Shown one piece after another: positions 23,849-32,725 of a DNA stretch of 64,000 nt; positions within the stretch are counted from its first letter, which is position 1; every line of letters begins with the position of its first letter. A program made the position numbers and the translations under genes. This DNA is from Parcubacteria bacterium C7867-004. GTDB taxonomy: Bacteria > Patescibacteria > Paceibacteria > UBA9973 > UBA2103. The notes under the pieces are model-generated. The model made no database searches. It was given only the letters and a program-made list of their open reading frames with translations, and had not been told where the DNA came from. Location of the stretch: contig LFCN01000006.1 of NCBI GenBank assembly GCA_001189075.1, positions 1 to 64,000 of the forward strand, written 5' to 3'.

Positions 23849-26800
23849 TGCGCGAAATCCTAAACCTGACCGGTCCCGTTGAGAGCTCGGCAACATGCGC
23901 GCCATCCTCTGTCCGCTCTATAGTCACCGTATCCTTTGGCGAGAACCCTTCCGTTTTCCTCGCTTCTGCTACCGCGCGCGCGAATGTGCGTTCATCCCCC
24001 TCCTTGATGAGGTCTTCCGTGAGCTCAAAATCGAAATCAATCTTCTCCGCTTCCATCGTTACCGTATTCACATTCACCTCTTCAGCGAGGAGTTTCGCGA
24101 GATCCTTGGAAAGCGTTCCGGGAATGAAAAGTGTCGCCAGTGGCTGACGCACTTTCACATCCGCTTGCTGGCGAAGGCGAAGCGCTTCGGACGCCAGCGT
24201 TCGCACGCGCTTCATCTCTTCAATGAGTTTCGCGTCGCGTGCATCACTTCCTGAGAGCGCGTGAAGAAGTCCGGAACGGGTGGTTGGCCAGTCTGCCAGG
24301 TGCACGCTCTCCACGTCCGTACTCATGCGAACTTGGCTAAACACCTCTTCGGCGATGAACGGAGCGAATGGCGCCATAAGGAGCGCGCATGTACGAAGCG
24401 TCTCTTGGAGGGTCTCAAGCGCTGCCGGGTCCCCGTCACGCGCACGGTCGCGGATACTACGCACGTACCACTGCGATACGTCCTCTATGAGGTGAGCGAT
24501 GGAACGAGTAGCATCATAGAGCTTGTATGCATCCATTGCACGAGTTACTTCCGTAACCGTCTCCTTGACGCGTGCGTTCATCCATCGGTCGATTACGGTC
24601 TCGCTGCCGCTTCCCTTCGCGTCCTTGAACAGGGCGTAGAATTTCGCACTGTTATCGAGCCAGCCGATGACGCGAGCTGCTTCCTTTACGGTCTTCTCAT
24701 CAAAGTTCTTTGAGTCTCCCGGCTGGTTCACGTAGTACATCCAAAACCGTAAGGTATCGACGCCGAACTTCTCGATCGCCTCCCATGGATTAACCACATT
24801 CCCTTTCGACTTGGACATCTTCGCGCCCTTCTCATCAAGCAAGTGACCGAGGCATATCACGTTCTTATAGGGTGCACCGCGGCCCATAAGCGTTCCTACG
24901 GCGAGAAGCGTGTAGAACCAGCCGCGTGTCTGATCGATCGCCTCGCTGATGAAATCAGCTGGGTATCCTTTTCCATCGATCCACTGCTTGTTCTCGAATG
25001 GGTAGTGATCCTGGGCGAACGGCATGGCTCCCGAGTCGAACCACACATCCATAACTTCAGGAACACGGCGAAGCTCGCTTCCCTCTTCTCCTATGAGAAC
25101 GACGTCATCGATATACGGACGGTGCAGATCGAGCTCGTACGCTTCGTTATGCGGAAGCGGCACGAACGGAAGCTCCTTGAACTCGCCGCGCTTGGCGTGC
25201 ATCGAGGTTATCGCAGTCCACGCGTCTTTCTTATTCAATCCGGCAGCTACCGTCTCGAGGGACTCGAACGCGATTCCGTGCGAGACGATGAGGATGGTCT
25301 CGTCTTTGTGCGTTCGCTCGAGTTCATAGAGGAAATCACCGAACCGCTCGCGAGCATCCTGATAGCTCTCTCCTCCGGGGATTCGATCGTCGCAAGACGA
25401 CATCTTCTCTTTTCGATACGTAAAGAATTCTGAGTACGCAGTACCGTCCTGGTCTCCGAACCCGAACTCACGGAGGCGGTCGTCGGTAACAATCGCGCCT
25501 TTGGGAATGCCTGCGTTTTCAGCGATAATCGCCGCCGTCTGCTGCGCGCGCGCGAATGGCGAGGCGTAGATCTTGGTGATCTTCTCGTTCGCGAGCTTCT
25601 TCCCCGCTTCGGTAACCTGTGTCCTACCCGTTTCCGTTAGCGAGTACTTGTCCCGGTCGACACTATTCAGTATGTTCGCCACGTTATGCTCGGCCTCTCC
25701 GTGCCGCATGATGAAATACCGGTTCCCGCTTTTCTTCGTCATCTGTTTCAGTTCTTCAACCGAGCCGATGGTTACGCGCTCTGTGCCATCTACGTTCTGC
25801 CACACCGGAAGCGGGGTGCCCCAGTACCGTTCACGAGATATAGCCCAATCACGAACGCCGTTCAGCCATTCGCCCATGCGACCTTCGCGTATGTGCGACG
25901 GCTCCCAATTAACTGCGGCATTGTTCGCGATGAGCTTCTCCTTCAGGTCCTGCATGCGGATGTACCAGGAATCGCGCGCGTAATAGATGAGCGGCGTCTT
26001 ACAGCGCCAGCAGAATGGGTACGTGTGCGCATGATTCTCCTGAGAGAAGAACAATTCGCGGCGCTTGAGGTCATCAATGATCTCCACGGCGAGCGTCGGC
26101 TTGCTGTTCGCGTCAGCCTCCTTCACGTAGCGGCCGGCGAGGAATCCGGTACCCGGAACGAATGTCCCGTCCGGCTGCACCAAGTGCACTTTAGGAAGTC
26201 CCTCCTTTTGACCGAGCTCGAAGTCGTCCTGACCGTACATGACCGCCGTATGCACGATGCCGGTACCGTCTTCGGTGGTAACGAACGGAGCGGTGTACAC
26301 GCGGAACGCCTTGTCTGCGAACTTCGGCTTCTCCGTTTCAGATGCGGTGTCGCGTGCGAACGGATAGAGCGGCGCATACGACTTGCCCACGAGATCCGCA
26401 CCAACTACGTTCTTGATTACTTCGTGCGTCTTTTCTGTAAATATCTTTTGAACTAATGCTGAAGCGAGGATGTAGGTCCCGCCTTCGGCCTTAACGTATG
26501 AATATTCGATATCCTTCCCTACCGCGAGCGCGACGTTACCCGGCAGCGTCCACGGCGTCGTGGTCCACGCAAGGAAGTAGGTGCCCGGCTCATCCACTAG
26601 CTCGAACTTCACCGTCACCGACAAATCTTTTACATCCGCGTAGCCCTGCGCGAGCTCATGAGATGAGAGCGCGGTTCCGCAGCGAGTGCACCACGGCACT
26701 ACCTTATAGTCCTTGAAGAGGCGTCCGTCATCGGAGACTTTCTTCATGACGTTCCAAACCGATTCCATGAATGACGGGTCGAACGTAAAGTACGCCTTAT

Positions 26801-27227
26801 CCTGATCGACCCAGTACGCGATGCGGTCGGTGAAGCGACCCCACTCCTCGATGTAGGTCATCACGCTTTCGCGACACTTCCTATTGAATGCGGCGATGCC
26901 GTACTTCTCTATGTCCTGCTTGCCGGAGAAGCTGAGCTGCTTCTCCACCTCGAGCTCTACCGGAAGGCCGTGCGTGTCCCAGCCGGCGCGGCGCGCTACC
27001 CGGTATCCGCGCATGGTCTTATAGCGCGGGATCGCATCCTTGAAGGAGCGGGATTCTATGTGATGCACACCCGGGCGGCCGTTTGCGGTAGGAGGGCCTT
27101 CGTAGAACACGAAGTCGCCCTTGGGGGGCTTCTTCGCGAGGCTCTTCTCGAAGATGCCATTCGTCTTCCACGACGCGAGAATGCGCTCTTCCCGTTTGAC
27201 CGCCTCTGATTTCTCGCTATCAGCCAT
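23838..27227 (-). CDS. ileS: Isoleucyl-tRNA synthetase with an inserted histidine-phosphatase domain
   Basis: 1129 residues. IleRS landmarks: PPTANGRPGVHH (HIGH region, about 45-56), editing domain with TTTPWTLPGN, ERYWGTPLPVW, DVWFDSGAMPF, and KMSKSKGNV, then the anticodon domain. Between TPLPVW and DLHRPYID, about residues 500-695, sits a complete phosphoglycerate-mutase/histidine-phosphatase domain: FIMRHGEAEHN (catalytic His near 508), ASPFARAQQTA, GGESYQDARERF and LIVSHGIAF. The reading frame is open throughout and both halves of IleRS are intact, so this is a true insertion. Role of the insert unknown; regulation or hydrolysis of a nucleotide or aminoacyl species is possible. Confidence 0.95.
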   Translation of the reverse strand: MADSEKSEAVKREERILASWKTNGIFEKSLAKKPPKGDFVFYEGPPTANGRPGVHHIESRSFKDAIPRYKTMRGYRVARRAGWDTHGLPVELEVEKQLSFSGKQDIEKYGIAAFNRKCRESVMTYIEEWGRFTDRIAYWVDQDKAYFTFDPSFMESVWNVMKKVSDDGRLFKDYKVVPWCTRCGTALSSHELAQGYADVKDLSVTVKFELVDEPGTYFLAWTTTPWTLPGNVALAVGKDIEYSYVKAEGGTYILASALVQKIFTEKTHEVIKNVVGADLVGKSYAPLYPFARDTASETEKPKFADKAFRVYTAPFVTTEDGTGIVHTAVMYGQDDFELGQKEGLPKVHLVQPDGTFVPGTGFLAGRYVKEADANSKPTLAVEIIDDLKRRELFFSQENHAHTYPFCWRCKTPLIYYARDSWYIRMQDLKEKLIANNAAVNWEPSHIREGRMGEWLNGVRDWAISRERYWGTPLPVWQNVDGTERVTIGSVEELKQMTKKSGNRYFIMRHGEAEHNVANILNSVDRDKYSLTETGRTQVTEAGKKLANEKITKIYASPFARAQQTAAIIAENAGIPKGAIVTDDRLREFGFGDQDGTAYSEFFTYRKEKMSSCDDRIPGGESYQDARERFGDFLYELERTHKDETILIVSHGIAFESLETVAAGLNKKDAWTAITSMHAKRGEFKELPFVPLPHNEAYELDLHRPYIDDVVLIGEEGSELRRVPEVMDVWFDSGAMPFAQDHYPFENKQWIDGKGYPADFISEAIDQTRGWFYTLLAVGTLMGRGAPYKNVICLGHLLDEKGAKMSKSKGNVVNPWEAIEKFGVDTLRFWMYYVNQPGDSKNFDEKTVKEAARVIGWLDNSAKFYALFKDAKGSGSETVIDRWMNARVKETVTEVTRAMDAYKLYDATRSIAHLIEDVSQWYVRSIRDRARDGDPAALETLQETLRTCALLMAPFAPFIAEEVFSQVRMSTDVESVHLADWPTTRSGLLHALSGSDARDAKLIEEMKRVRTLASEALRLRQQADVKVRQPLATLFIPGTLSKDLAKLLAEEVNVNTVTMEAEKIDFDFELTEDLIKEGDERTFARAVAEARKTEGFSPKDTVTIERTEDGAHVAELSTGPVRFRISRNAA

Positions 27228-27315
27228 ATCCTACCTATCCTAGCGTTTACCGTATGAAAAGGAAAACGGCCGCGCATAAAGCGAAGCCGCAGCAATAGAT
27301 CAGTACCCGGTCGGT

Positions 27316-27657
27316 CTAGGTCGTGACCGCGACAGGAAGCGGTTTGCCAGCCTTGGCCAGATCCATCAGGTAGGCGACGATCCTGCGGAGGAAATCCGGG
27401 ACAGTCGGGTTCCTCGTGAAGCTGAACTCGGTCTGGGTCTGGCGAATGGCCTTCCTGAGGCGCCGCTCCTTGATCCGTTCGTTCCTCCGAACCCTGCCGG
27501 CCTCCGGATGGAGAAGCCTGGTCGCGGCCTCGATGAAGCGTTTCGGGTCGAACCCCTGTCGCTCGCAGAAGGTTTCCACCTTCGTGCGCCAGGTTTTGTG
27601 GTCCCCCGCGATCGAGAGGTCGGCGGTCAGGCTCGTCGGCTCAATGTTCAAGTGCAA
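27316..27657 (-). CDS. Unrecognised basic 113-residue protein
   Basis: Starts with TTG at 27657, preceded by GGGGG about 8 nt upstream. Predicted helical and Arg/Lys-rich (RRNERIKERRLRKAIRQTQ near 57-75), no membrane segment. By eye it uses more GCC, GTC and CTG codons than its neighbours, so recent acquisition is possible. It lies between argS and ileS, same strand as both. Function unknown. Confidence 0.55.
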   Translation of the reverse strand: MHLNIEPTSLTADLSIAGDHKTWRTKVETFCERQGFDPKRFIEAATRLLHPEAGRVRRNERIKERRLRKAIRQTQTEFSFTRNPTVPDFLRRIVAYLMDLAKAGKPLPVAVTT

Positions 27658-27744
27658 CGTAAACCCCCTAACGAATGATGACGCACCCTGTGCGCGCCAC
27701 GAAATCGACGATACTCCTATTCTTTCGTCGGAGCAAGGAGATAT

Positions 27745-29430
27745 CTACATCTTCTCCGGAACCGGAATACCAAGAAGCGTGAGGCCGTTCTCCATCGTCG
27801 TAACGAAAGCAGCAGCGAGCGCCAGCTTGTACCCCTCATACTCCCCTCCACGGATGCGCTCGTTCGCATAAAAAGAATTCCATTCGCCGGCAAGCTGGGT
27901 GAGATACTGCACTACCGTATGCGGAGCGCGGAACGCTTCTGCGCGACGTACGGTTTCCGGATACCTCATGAGAAGGCGTTCGAGTTCGAACGCGGCCTCC
28001 GGAGCATCACTCGTATCGGGCTTCATTTCCGACTGCGCGATAACTGACTTGGCGCGCACGAGTGCGTACTGAAGATACGGACCAGAATCTCCTTCAAGAG
28101 AAAGTGATTTCTCGGGATCGAATGCGACGTTCGAACCGGGAGCTGCTCGGAGAATCATGTATTTGAGAGCGCCGATTGCGACTTGCTCGGCCACGAGCGG
28201 GTCCGCGTTGCGCGCTGCGGTAACCGTAAGCAATTCCTGGATCAGTTCCGACGCGGTTATTACGTTGCCCTTGCGGGACGACATCTTTCCGGTCGTGAGC
28301 TGCAGCAAGCCGTGGGCAAGGTGCGACGTCTTCTTCCCGAGTACCGGAGCGATATCTTCGAGTGCGGCGAGTACGACATTGAAATGTCCTATCTGCTCGA
28401 CGGCCGTGATGATGATCACGCTGTCAGTTTCCGCGCGCATCTCCTTCAGGTATGCAAGGCCGAGATCCTTAGTCTCATAGGTCGGTGTTCCGCGCGAGGT
28501 GACGAACACGAGCGTGTGCAATCCTTTCTTCTCGCCCTTGTATACGATTGCACCTTCACTCTCTTCGAGGATCCCCTTCTCAACCGCGCTTGCTACCGCC
28601 TCAAGTCCTGGCTTCGTCGTATCGCTATCGAAGAACGTGTAATCAAACCTGGTACCCAGAAGACCGAAAATACGATTGAACTCCTCCATCGACACTTCTC
28701 TGCCCCGTTGCCATAGATGCAGCAACGCGCGATCTTCCTCAGATAGACCCGCGGGGTCGTCTTGCTTCCCGACGACGTCATAGATGCGGACATTGAGCGC
28801 ATCTATCTCAGCTTTGGCCTCTTCGCTTTCTTCATAGGCATTTGATCCCTGCATGTATGCCTTTCCTATCTCCTGCGCTGATGCGGGTTCGGTAACGCCA
28901 TCAAGCCTGAGCGCCCAAAGCGCTTTTGCTACCTGAGGACCCACGTCTCCGCCGAACGTATCGCGCAGCACAGTAGCGCCCGATGCTTCGATGAGACGCG
29001 AGATCGACTCGCCGATGACTGCTCCCATCAGGTGCCCGATATGCATCTCCTTGAACGGGTTCGGGTTGCCATACTCAACCATGATGCGCTGACCTGCATT
29101 CGCAGTTCCCAATCCCCAGTTGGCTCCCCCATCTGCAGCGCTCGCTATCTGCTTGGTAACGACCGCGCGGGCGAGCGTGATGTTCACGAAACCGGGTCCT
29201 GCTGCTTCAACGGTGGAGACCAGTTCTCCGAGCGAATCCTTGAGCATGCTGGCGAGCTCGTCAGCAATATCCCGCGGACTTCTTCCAAGCACCTTCGCGC
29301 TAGCGAGGGCGGCGTTCGTCGCAAAGTCCCCGTTCGCAAGCGTTGCCGGCCACTCGATAGCGAAGTCGACCTCACCCGCTCCGAGCGAGATGAGCGCTTC
29401 CTTTACTGAGGCTCTCAGAGTCTCTTCCAT
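27745..29430 (-). CDS. argS: Arginyl-tRNA synthetase
   Basis: 561 residues, class I. N-terminal Add-1 domain (1-110), VEYGNPNPFKEMHIGHLMG with HIGH at 130-133, the KMSKS-like KMSSRKGNV, and a DALR anticodon-binding domain at the C-terminus (LQYALVRAKSV, YLTQLAGEWNSFYANERI). Charges the several tRNA-Arg species encoded at 41.5-45.8 kb. Starts just below a terminator, so it has its own promoter. Confidence 0.97.
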   Translation of the reverse strand: MEETLRASVKEALISLGAGEVDFAIEWPATLANGDFATNAALASAKVLGRSPRDIADELASMLKDSLGELVSTVEAAGPGFVNITLARAVVTKQIASAADGGANWGLGTANAGQRIMVEYGNPNPFKEMHIGHLMGAVIGESISRLIEASGATVLRDTFGGDVGPQVAKALWALRLDGVTEPASAQEIGKAYMQGSNAYEESEEAKAEIDALNVRIYDVVGKQDDPAGLSEEDRALLHLWQRGREVSMEEFNRIFGLLGTRFDYTFFDSDTTKPGLEAVASAVEKGILEESEGAIVYKGEKKGLHTLVFVTSRGTPTYETKDLGLAYLKEMRAETDSVIIITAVEQIGHFNVVLAALEDIAPVLGKKTSHLAHGLLQLTTGKMSSRKGNVITASELIQELLTVTAARNADPLVAEQVAIGALKYMILRAAPGSNVAFDPEKSLSLEGDSGPYLQYALVRAKSVIAQSEMKPDTSDAPEAAFELERLLMRYPETVRRAEAFRAPHTVVQYLTQLAGEWNSFYANERIRGGEYEGYKLALAAAFVTTMENGLTLLGIPVPEKM

Positions 29431-29445
29431 GCGGCGAGTGTAACA

Positions 29446-29480
29446 GAAAACAGCCGGGCGCGAAGCGTCCGGCTGTTTTC
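29446..29480 (-). terminator. Terminator after the prepilin-like peptide gene
   Basis: GAAAACAGCCGG/CCGGCTGTTTTC stem around an 11-nt loop; lies between the 46-residue gene and argS. Confidence 0.88.
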
Positions 29481-29499
29481 TTGATGACTACTGCCTTGT

Positions 29500-29640
29500 C
29501 TAGGAGGACTGTCCGTATGCGGCCGACTGTCCGTACGACTGCGTATTCTGCGAGAACGCGTACATGAGTGAACCGACAATTGCGAGTCCTACCAGGAGTA
29601 TCGCTGCCGATTCGGTAAGGGTCTTTCCGAGGGTATTCAT
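29500..29640 (-). CDS. 46-residue prepilin-like membrane peptide
   Basis: Reads MNTLGKTLTESAAILLVGLA then IVGSLMYAFSQNTQSYGQSAAYGQSS, stop TAG. After a 5-residue leader, Gly5 is followed by KTLTE, so Glu is at +5 as in type IV prepilins, then a continuous hydrophobic helix and a YGQS-repeat tail. This resembles very short Flp-type pilins. It lies 78 nt after glyA and directly before a strong terminator. Pilin identity is an inference; a simple small membrane protein is the alternative. Confidence 0.6.
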   Translation of the reverse strand: MNTLGKTLTESAAILLVGLAIVGSLMYAFSQNTQSYGQSAAYGQSS

Positions 29641-29717
29641 AGGATGCGAGTGGTTAGGCTCGTAAACTCACGACACTCGTAGTTAACCAGAGTGCGCCTG
29701 AAATATTCGTGAGGAAC

Positions 29718-31019
29718 CTACACGAACGAAGCAGGTACCGGATGCGACTCAGCGAGCGCTCGGATCGCCTCCTTTGCCGAAGCAACGGTCTCGTCGTCAC
29801 GCTTAGTGAGCACGTCGAGCATGAGGCGCGCGACCTGCTTGGAATCGTCTTCCATAAATCCACGCGTTGTTATCGCCGGGGTACCGAAGCGTATGCCCGA
29901 CGGATCGAATGGTTTGCGCGTATCGTCAGCGATGGAGTTCTTGTTCAGCGTGATGCCTGCGCGATCAAGCAGCGTCTCCGCTTCCCCGCCTGATATACCG
30001 AGCGAGCCGAATACGTCTGCGAGCAAGAGATGGTTGTCGGTGCCGCCGGCAATAAGCCTGACACCGCCTTCCGTGAATACCTCAGCCATTGCTTGAGCAT
30101 TCTTCACAACCTGATGCGCATAGTCCTTGAACGCAGGAGTCGAGGCTTCCGAGAGCATTACGGCTTTCGCCGCTATCTGATGCATGTGCGGGCCGCCCTG
30201 GAATCCTGGGAAGACGCTGCGGTCAACCAGCGTCGGAAGATTCTGTATGGTCTTTTCAGGCGCCTTGAGCGGAGACGAGACCGTTCCTTTCGTGAGTATC
30301 ATGCCGCCGCGCGGCCCGCGCAGCGTCTTGTGCGTGGTTGTGGTGACAATATCGAAACCGTGATCGAACGGGTTCTCCGCCGCTCCTCCGGCGATGAGGC
30401 CAGCAATGTGCGCGACGTCCGCCATTGCGACTGCACCAACCTCATGCGCGATGTCGGCGATACGCTTCCAGTCGAGCGAGCGCGGGTACCCGGAGAATCC
30501 GCCGAGCACGATCTTCGGTCGTTCCCGCTTGGCGGTCTCGAGCATCAGGTCGTAATCGATCTCTCCGGTATCGGGATCCTTCATGCCGTACCGCGTGAAG
30601 CGGAACAGCTTCGCGATGTAGGTTACAGGAGCACCATGTGTGAGATGTCCCCCATGCGATAGATCCATGCCGAGGATCGCATCTCCAGGCTCGAGCCAGG
30701 AGAAGTACGCGGCGATGTTCGCCGCAGCGCCGCCGAGCGGCTGCACGTTCGCGTGGTCACAGCGGAAGAGTGCCTTCGCGCGCTCAATAGCGAGATTCTC
30801 TATCTGGTCCGTGTATTCCTGGCCGCCGTAGTAGCGTTTTCCCGGATACCCTTCCGAGTACTTGTTCGTGAGTACGCTTCCCATCGCTTCGCGTACTGCC
30901 CGCGAGACGTAATTCTCTGAGGGAATGAGCTCAAGCCCTTCCCGCTCGCGCTTCTCTTCGCCTTCAATTAGGTCGTACAATTCTCGGTCTTCTTGCTTGA
31001 TATGGGTGTAGGAATCCAT
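29718..31019 (-). CDS. glyA: Serine hydroxymethyltransferase
   Basis: 433 residues, PLP fold type I. Motifs: NYVSRAVREAMGSVLTNKY-type N-terminus, GHLTHGAPV, and the PLP-lysine motif TTTTHKTLRGPRGG. Converts serine plus tetrahydrofolate to glycine and methylene-THF, the one-carbon donor for thymidylate synthase. It heads the minus-strand part of the nucleotide cluster (glyA, tmk, dut, deaminase) opposite thyA and folA, which fits supplying folate units. Confidence 0.97.
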   Translation of the reverse strand: MDSYTHIKQEDRELYDLIEGEEKREREGLELIPSENYVSRAVREAMGSVLTNKYSEGYPGKRYYGGQEYTDQIENLAIERAKALFRCDHANVQPLGGAAANIAAYFSWLEPGDAILGMDLSHGGHLTHGAPVTYIAKLFRFTRYGMKDPDTGEIDYDLMLETAKRERPKIVLGGFSGYPRSLDWKRIADIAHEVGAVAMADVAHIAGLIAGGAAENPFDHGFDIVTTTTHKTLRGPRGGMILTKGTVSSPLKAPEKTIQNLPTLVDRSVFPGFQGGPHMHQIAAKAVMLSEASTPAFKDYAHQVVKNAQAMAEVFTEGGVRLIAGGTDNHLLLADVFGSLGISGGEAETLLDRAGITLNKNSIADDTRKPFDPSGIRFGTPAITTRGFMEDDSKQVARLMLDVLTKRDDETVASAKEAIRALAESHPVPASFV

Positions 31020-31061
31020 GCTGGTGGTGTTCGTTTGATAAAAGCCGCTCGGATTCCTATC

Positions 31062-31742
31062 TCATAATCCCTTGAGTATAGACCAAATATCCTCGTGAAT
31101 CTCCTCCCGCGTCCGTATGACCCCGTCCCATACACACTCGATCGCCTTCCAGTTCTCATTCCTCTCGGCGAGCATCTCAGCGGAAGAGAACGAATGCTCC
31201 ATATACCGCATATCGGCTTCTACGGTATCAACCCCTCCTCCCTGCGCCTCGTTCTTCACGCTCCGCTCGCGAGCAAGCAAATCGAGCGATACCTCAAGCG
31301 GGACACGCAGATACAAAACAAGGTCCGGACGCGGAACCCTGAGCACCTCATGCTCCATCCGGTCGAGCCAGGTAAGGAATACTTGCCTCTCTGCATCATC
31401 CTCTATCTTTCCGCCTTGGTGTATCTGATTCGAGCTCGTAAAGCGATCCGCGACGATGGTCTCCCCGTTCGAGAGAGCGCGCCGTATCTCCTCCGCGCTT
31501 TCAGCGCGGTCGCAGGCATAGAGCGTCGAAGCTATCTTCGGATCGAGATTCACAAAATCGCCGCGCTTCCCCGCGAGGCATTCGCCGATAAGGCTTCCGA
31601 AGAAGTTCCTATCGTACGCAGGAAAATCCATCTTCCTGGCCGGGCGGCCTTCCGCATTCAAACGTTCAGCGAGCAGTCGCGACTGCGTGGCTTTCCCTGA
31701 TCCGTCGAGTCCGTCGAGGACAATGAACCTACCGCTACTCAT
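31062..31742 (-). CDS. tmk: Thymidylate kinase
   Basis: 226 residues. P-loop FIVLDGLDGSGKATQS (6-21, Lys18), DRFTSSNQ as the DR(Y/F) base-binding motif and a LID region near 160-185. Phosphorylates dTMP to dTDP. Ends with TGA. Its start overlaps the end of the dut gene by 4 nt, so they are coupled. Confidence 0.95.
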   Translation of the reverse strand: MSSGRFIVLDGLDGSGKATQSRLLAERLNAEGRPARKMDFPAYDRNFFGSLIGECLAGKRGDFVNLDPKIASTLYACDRAESAEEIRRALSNGETIVADRFTSSNQIHQGGKIEDDAERQVFLTWLDRMEHEVLRVPRPDLVLYLRVPLEVSLDLLARERSVKNEAQGGGVDTVEADMRYMEHSFSSAEMLAERNENWKAIECVWDGVIRTREEIHEDIWSILKGL

Positions 31743-32167
31743 ACGTCGGTACTTCCTATGCCCCCGCGCGTTGGCTCTTCCATCCGCTCTACCTCCTTCA
31801 ATGAGACACGATCGACCGGAAGCACGAGTATCTGCACGAGTCGCTCTCCTTTCGGTATCTCCACCGTCTCGTTCGAGAAATTATAAAGAATCACTTGGTA
31901 CTCATCCCCGTCTCCGCAGAAATCCTCATCGAAGACGCCCACGCCGTTGGCCATCATGAGCCCACGCTTATGGAGCGAGCTGCGTGCGGCCATGAGCACC
32001 ATGTGCCCTGCCGGCGGCTTGATAGCGATATTAAGCGGGATGTATCCGATGCTGCGAGCAGGGATCGAAGCGGCAATCCTGGTTACGCAGTCCATCGCGG
32101 CTGCGCGCTCCGTCTTGTATTCCGGAAGCGGAAGATCGATATCGAATCGGCGTATCGGGAGTTCCAT
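31739..32167 (-). CDS. dut: dUTP diphosphatase
   Basis: 142 residues from MELPIRRFDIDLP. Motif I-like GYIPLNIAIKPP, motif II ARSSLHKRG, motif III GVGVFDEDFCG (Asp with Phe in the usual Tyr position) and C-terminal motif V RGGIGSTD are in order. Hydrolyses dUTP to dUMP. The start at 32167 lies inside the end of the deaminase gene (11-bp overlap); a longer frame upstream is rejected as out of family. Confidence 0.9.
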   Translation of the reverse strand: MELPIRRFDIDLPLPEYKTERAAAMDCVTRIAASIPARSIGYIPLNIAIKPPAGHMVLMAARSSLHKRGLMMANGVGVFDEDFCGDGDEYQVILYNFSNETVEIPKGERLVQILVLPVDRVSLKEVERMEEPTRGGIGSTDV

Positions 32168-32177
32168 ACTGAGCATT

Positions 32178-32651
32178 CTATCCGAACTGCTTCCCGACAA
32201 CATTCTCGGGATGATTCTTATTAAAAAGCCGCTCGCTCCCTTCGAGCAGATACAGGTTCCGGACACCCGAATCGATCATCACATCCCAGCACGCCGTACA
32301 CGCCCACCAATGCCCCCAGAGATACACATCGCCTCCTTCTGGCCTCTGCGCACGCTCCACCACCCTTCGCTCCGCATGGTTCTTCGGGTGGCACCCTTCG
32401 CAAAGCTCGTATCCCTGCCCTGTCGGGATGCCGAGCCTCACACGTTCGCACTTATGGGTCTTGTGGAACTCGCTGCCGTTGGCGGCGCGAGCTACGATGA
32501 CACCGTTCTGAATGAGCACCGCTCCGGTGGGCATGCTGGTATCGAGCGAATGGAGTCTGGCCTCCTCTTTAGCTGCCTGCATGAAGGCATTGTCCTCTCC
32601 GACATAGAGGATGGCGCGGTCAGGGGGAAGATACGGATAGTCGAAAGCCAT
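32178..32651 (-). CDS. dCMP/CMP deaminase-family protein
   Basis: 157 residues. Zinc site of the cytidine-deaminase fold: H92-A93-E94 and C118-T-A-C121 (the usual PCxxC has Ala for Pro). Extra Cys84/Cys87 and His88 near HAE could form a second metal site. Likely makes dUMP from dCMP, or acts on 5-modified dCMP. It is divergent from thyA with overlapping promoter space; a TATAAC -10 ends 12 nt before the ATG. Confidence 0.85.
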   Translation of the reverse strand: MAFDYPYLPPDRAILYVGEDNAFMQAAKEEARLHSLDTSMPTGAVLIQNGVIVARAANGSEFHKTHKCERVRLGIPTGQGYELCEGCHPKNHAERRVVERAQRPEGGDVYLWGHWWACTACWDVMIDSGVRNLYLLEGSERLFNKNHPENVVGKQFG

Positions 32652-32689
32652 AGCGCTTTGGCCGTTATACCACGACCGGGTTTACCCGT

Positions 32690-32719
32690 TTGCCGCCCTA
32701 CTCCTCGGGGGCCTATAAT
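32690..32719 (+). promoter_or_regulatory. Promoter of thyA, leaderless spacing
   Basis: TTGCCG (32690-32695), 18 bp, TATAAT (32714-32719), then 6 nt to the ATG at 32726. No Shine-Dalgarno. The divergent deaminase gene has its -10 (TATAAC, minus) at 32664-32669. Confidence 0.75.
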
Positions 32720-32725
32720 CAACCG

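Noticed and set aside
23849..23905. Upstream start of recO inside ileS
   Set aside because: The added residues are antisense-like and the RecO fold starts at MRHKYVT.
25110..25725. Assembly artefact or separate gene explaining the phosphatase domain in IleRS
   Set aside because: The frame is continuous, codon usage is uniform by eye, and IleRS sequence resumes exactly where expected on both sides.
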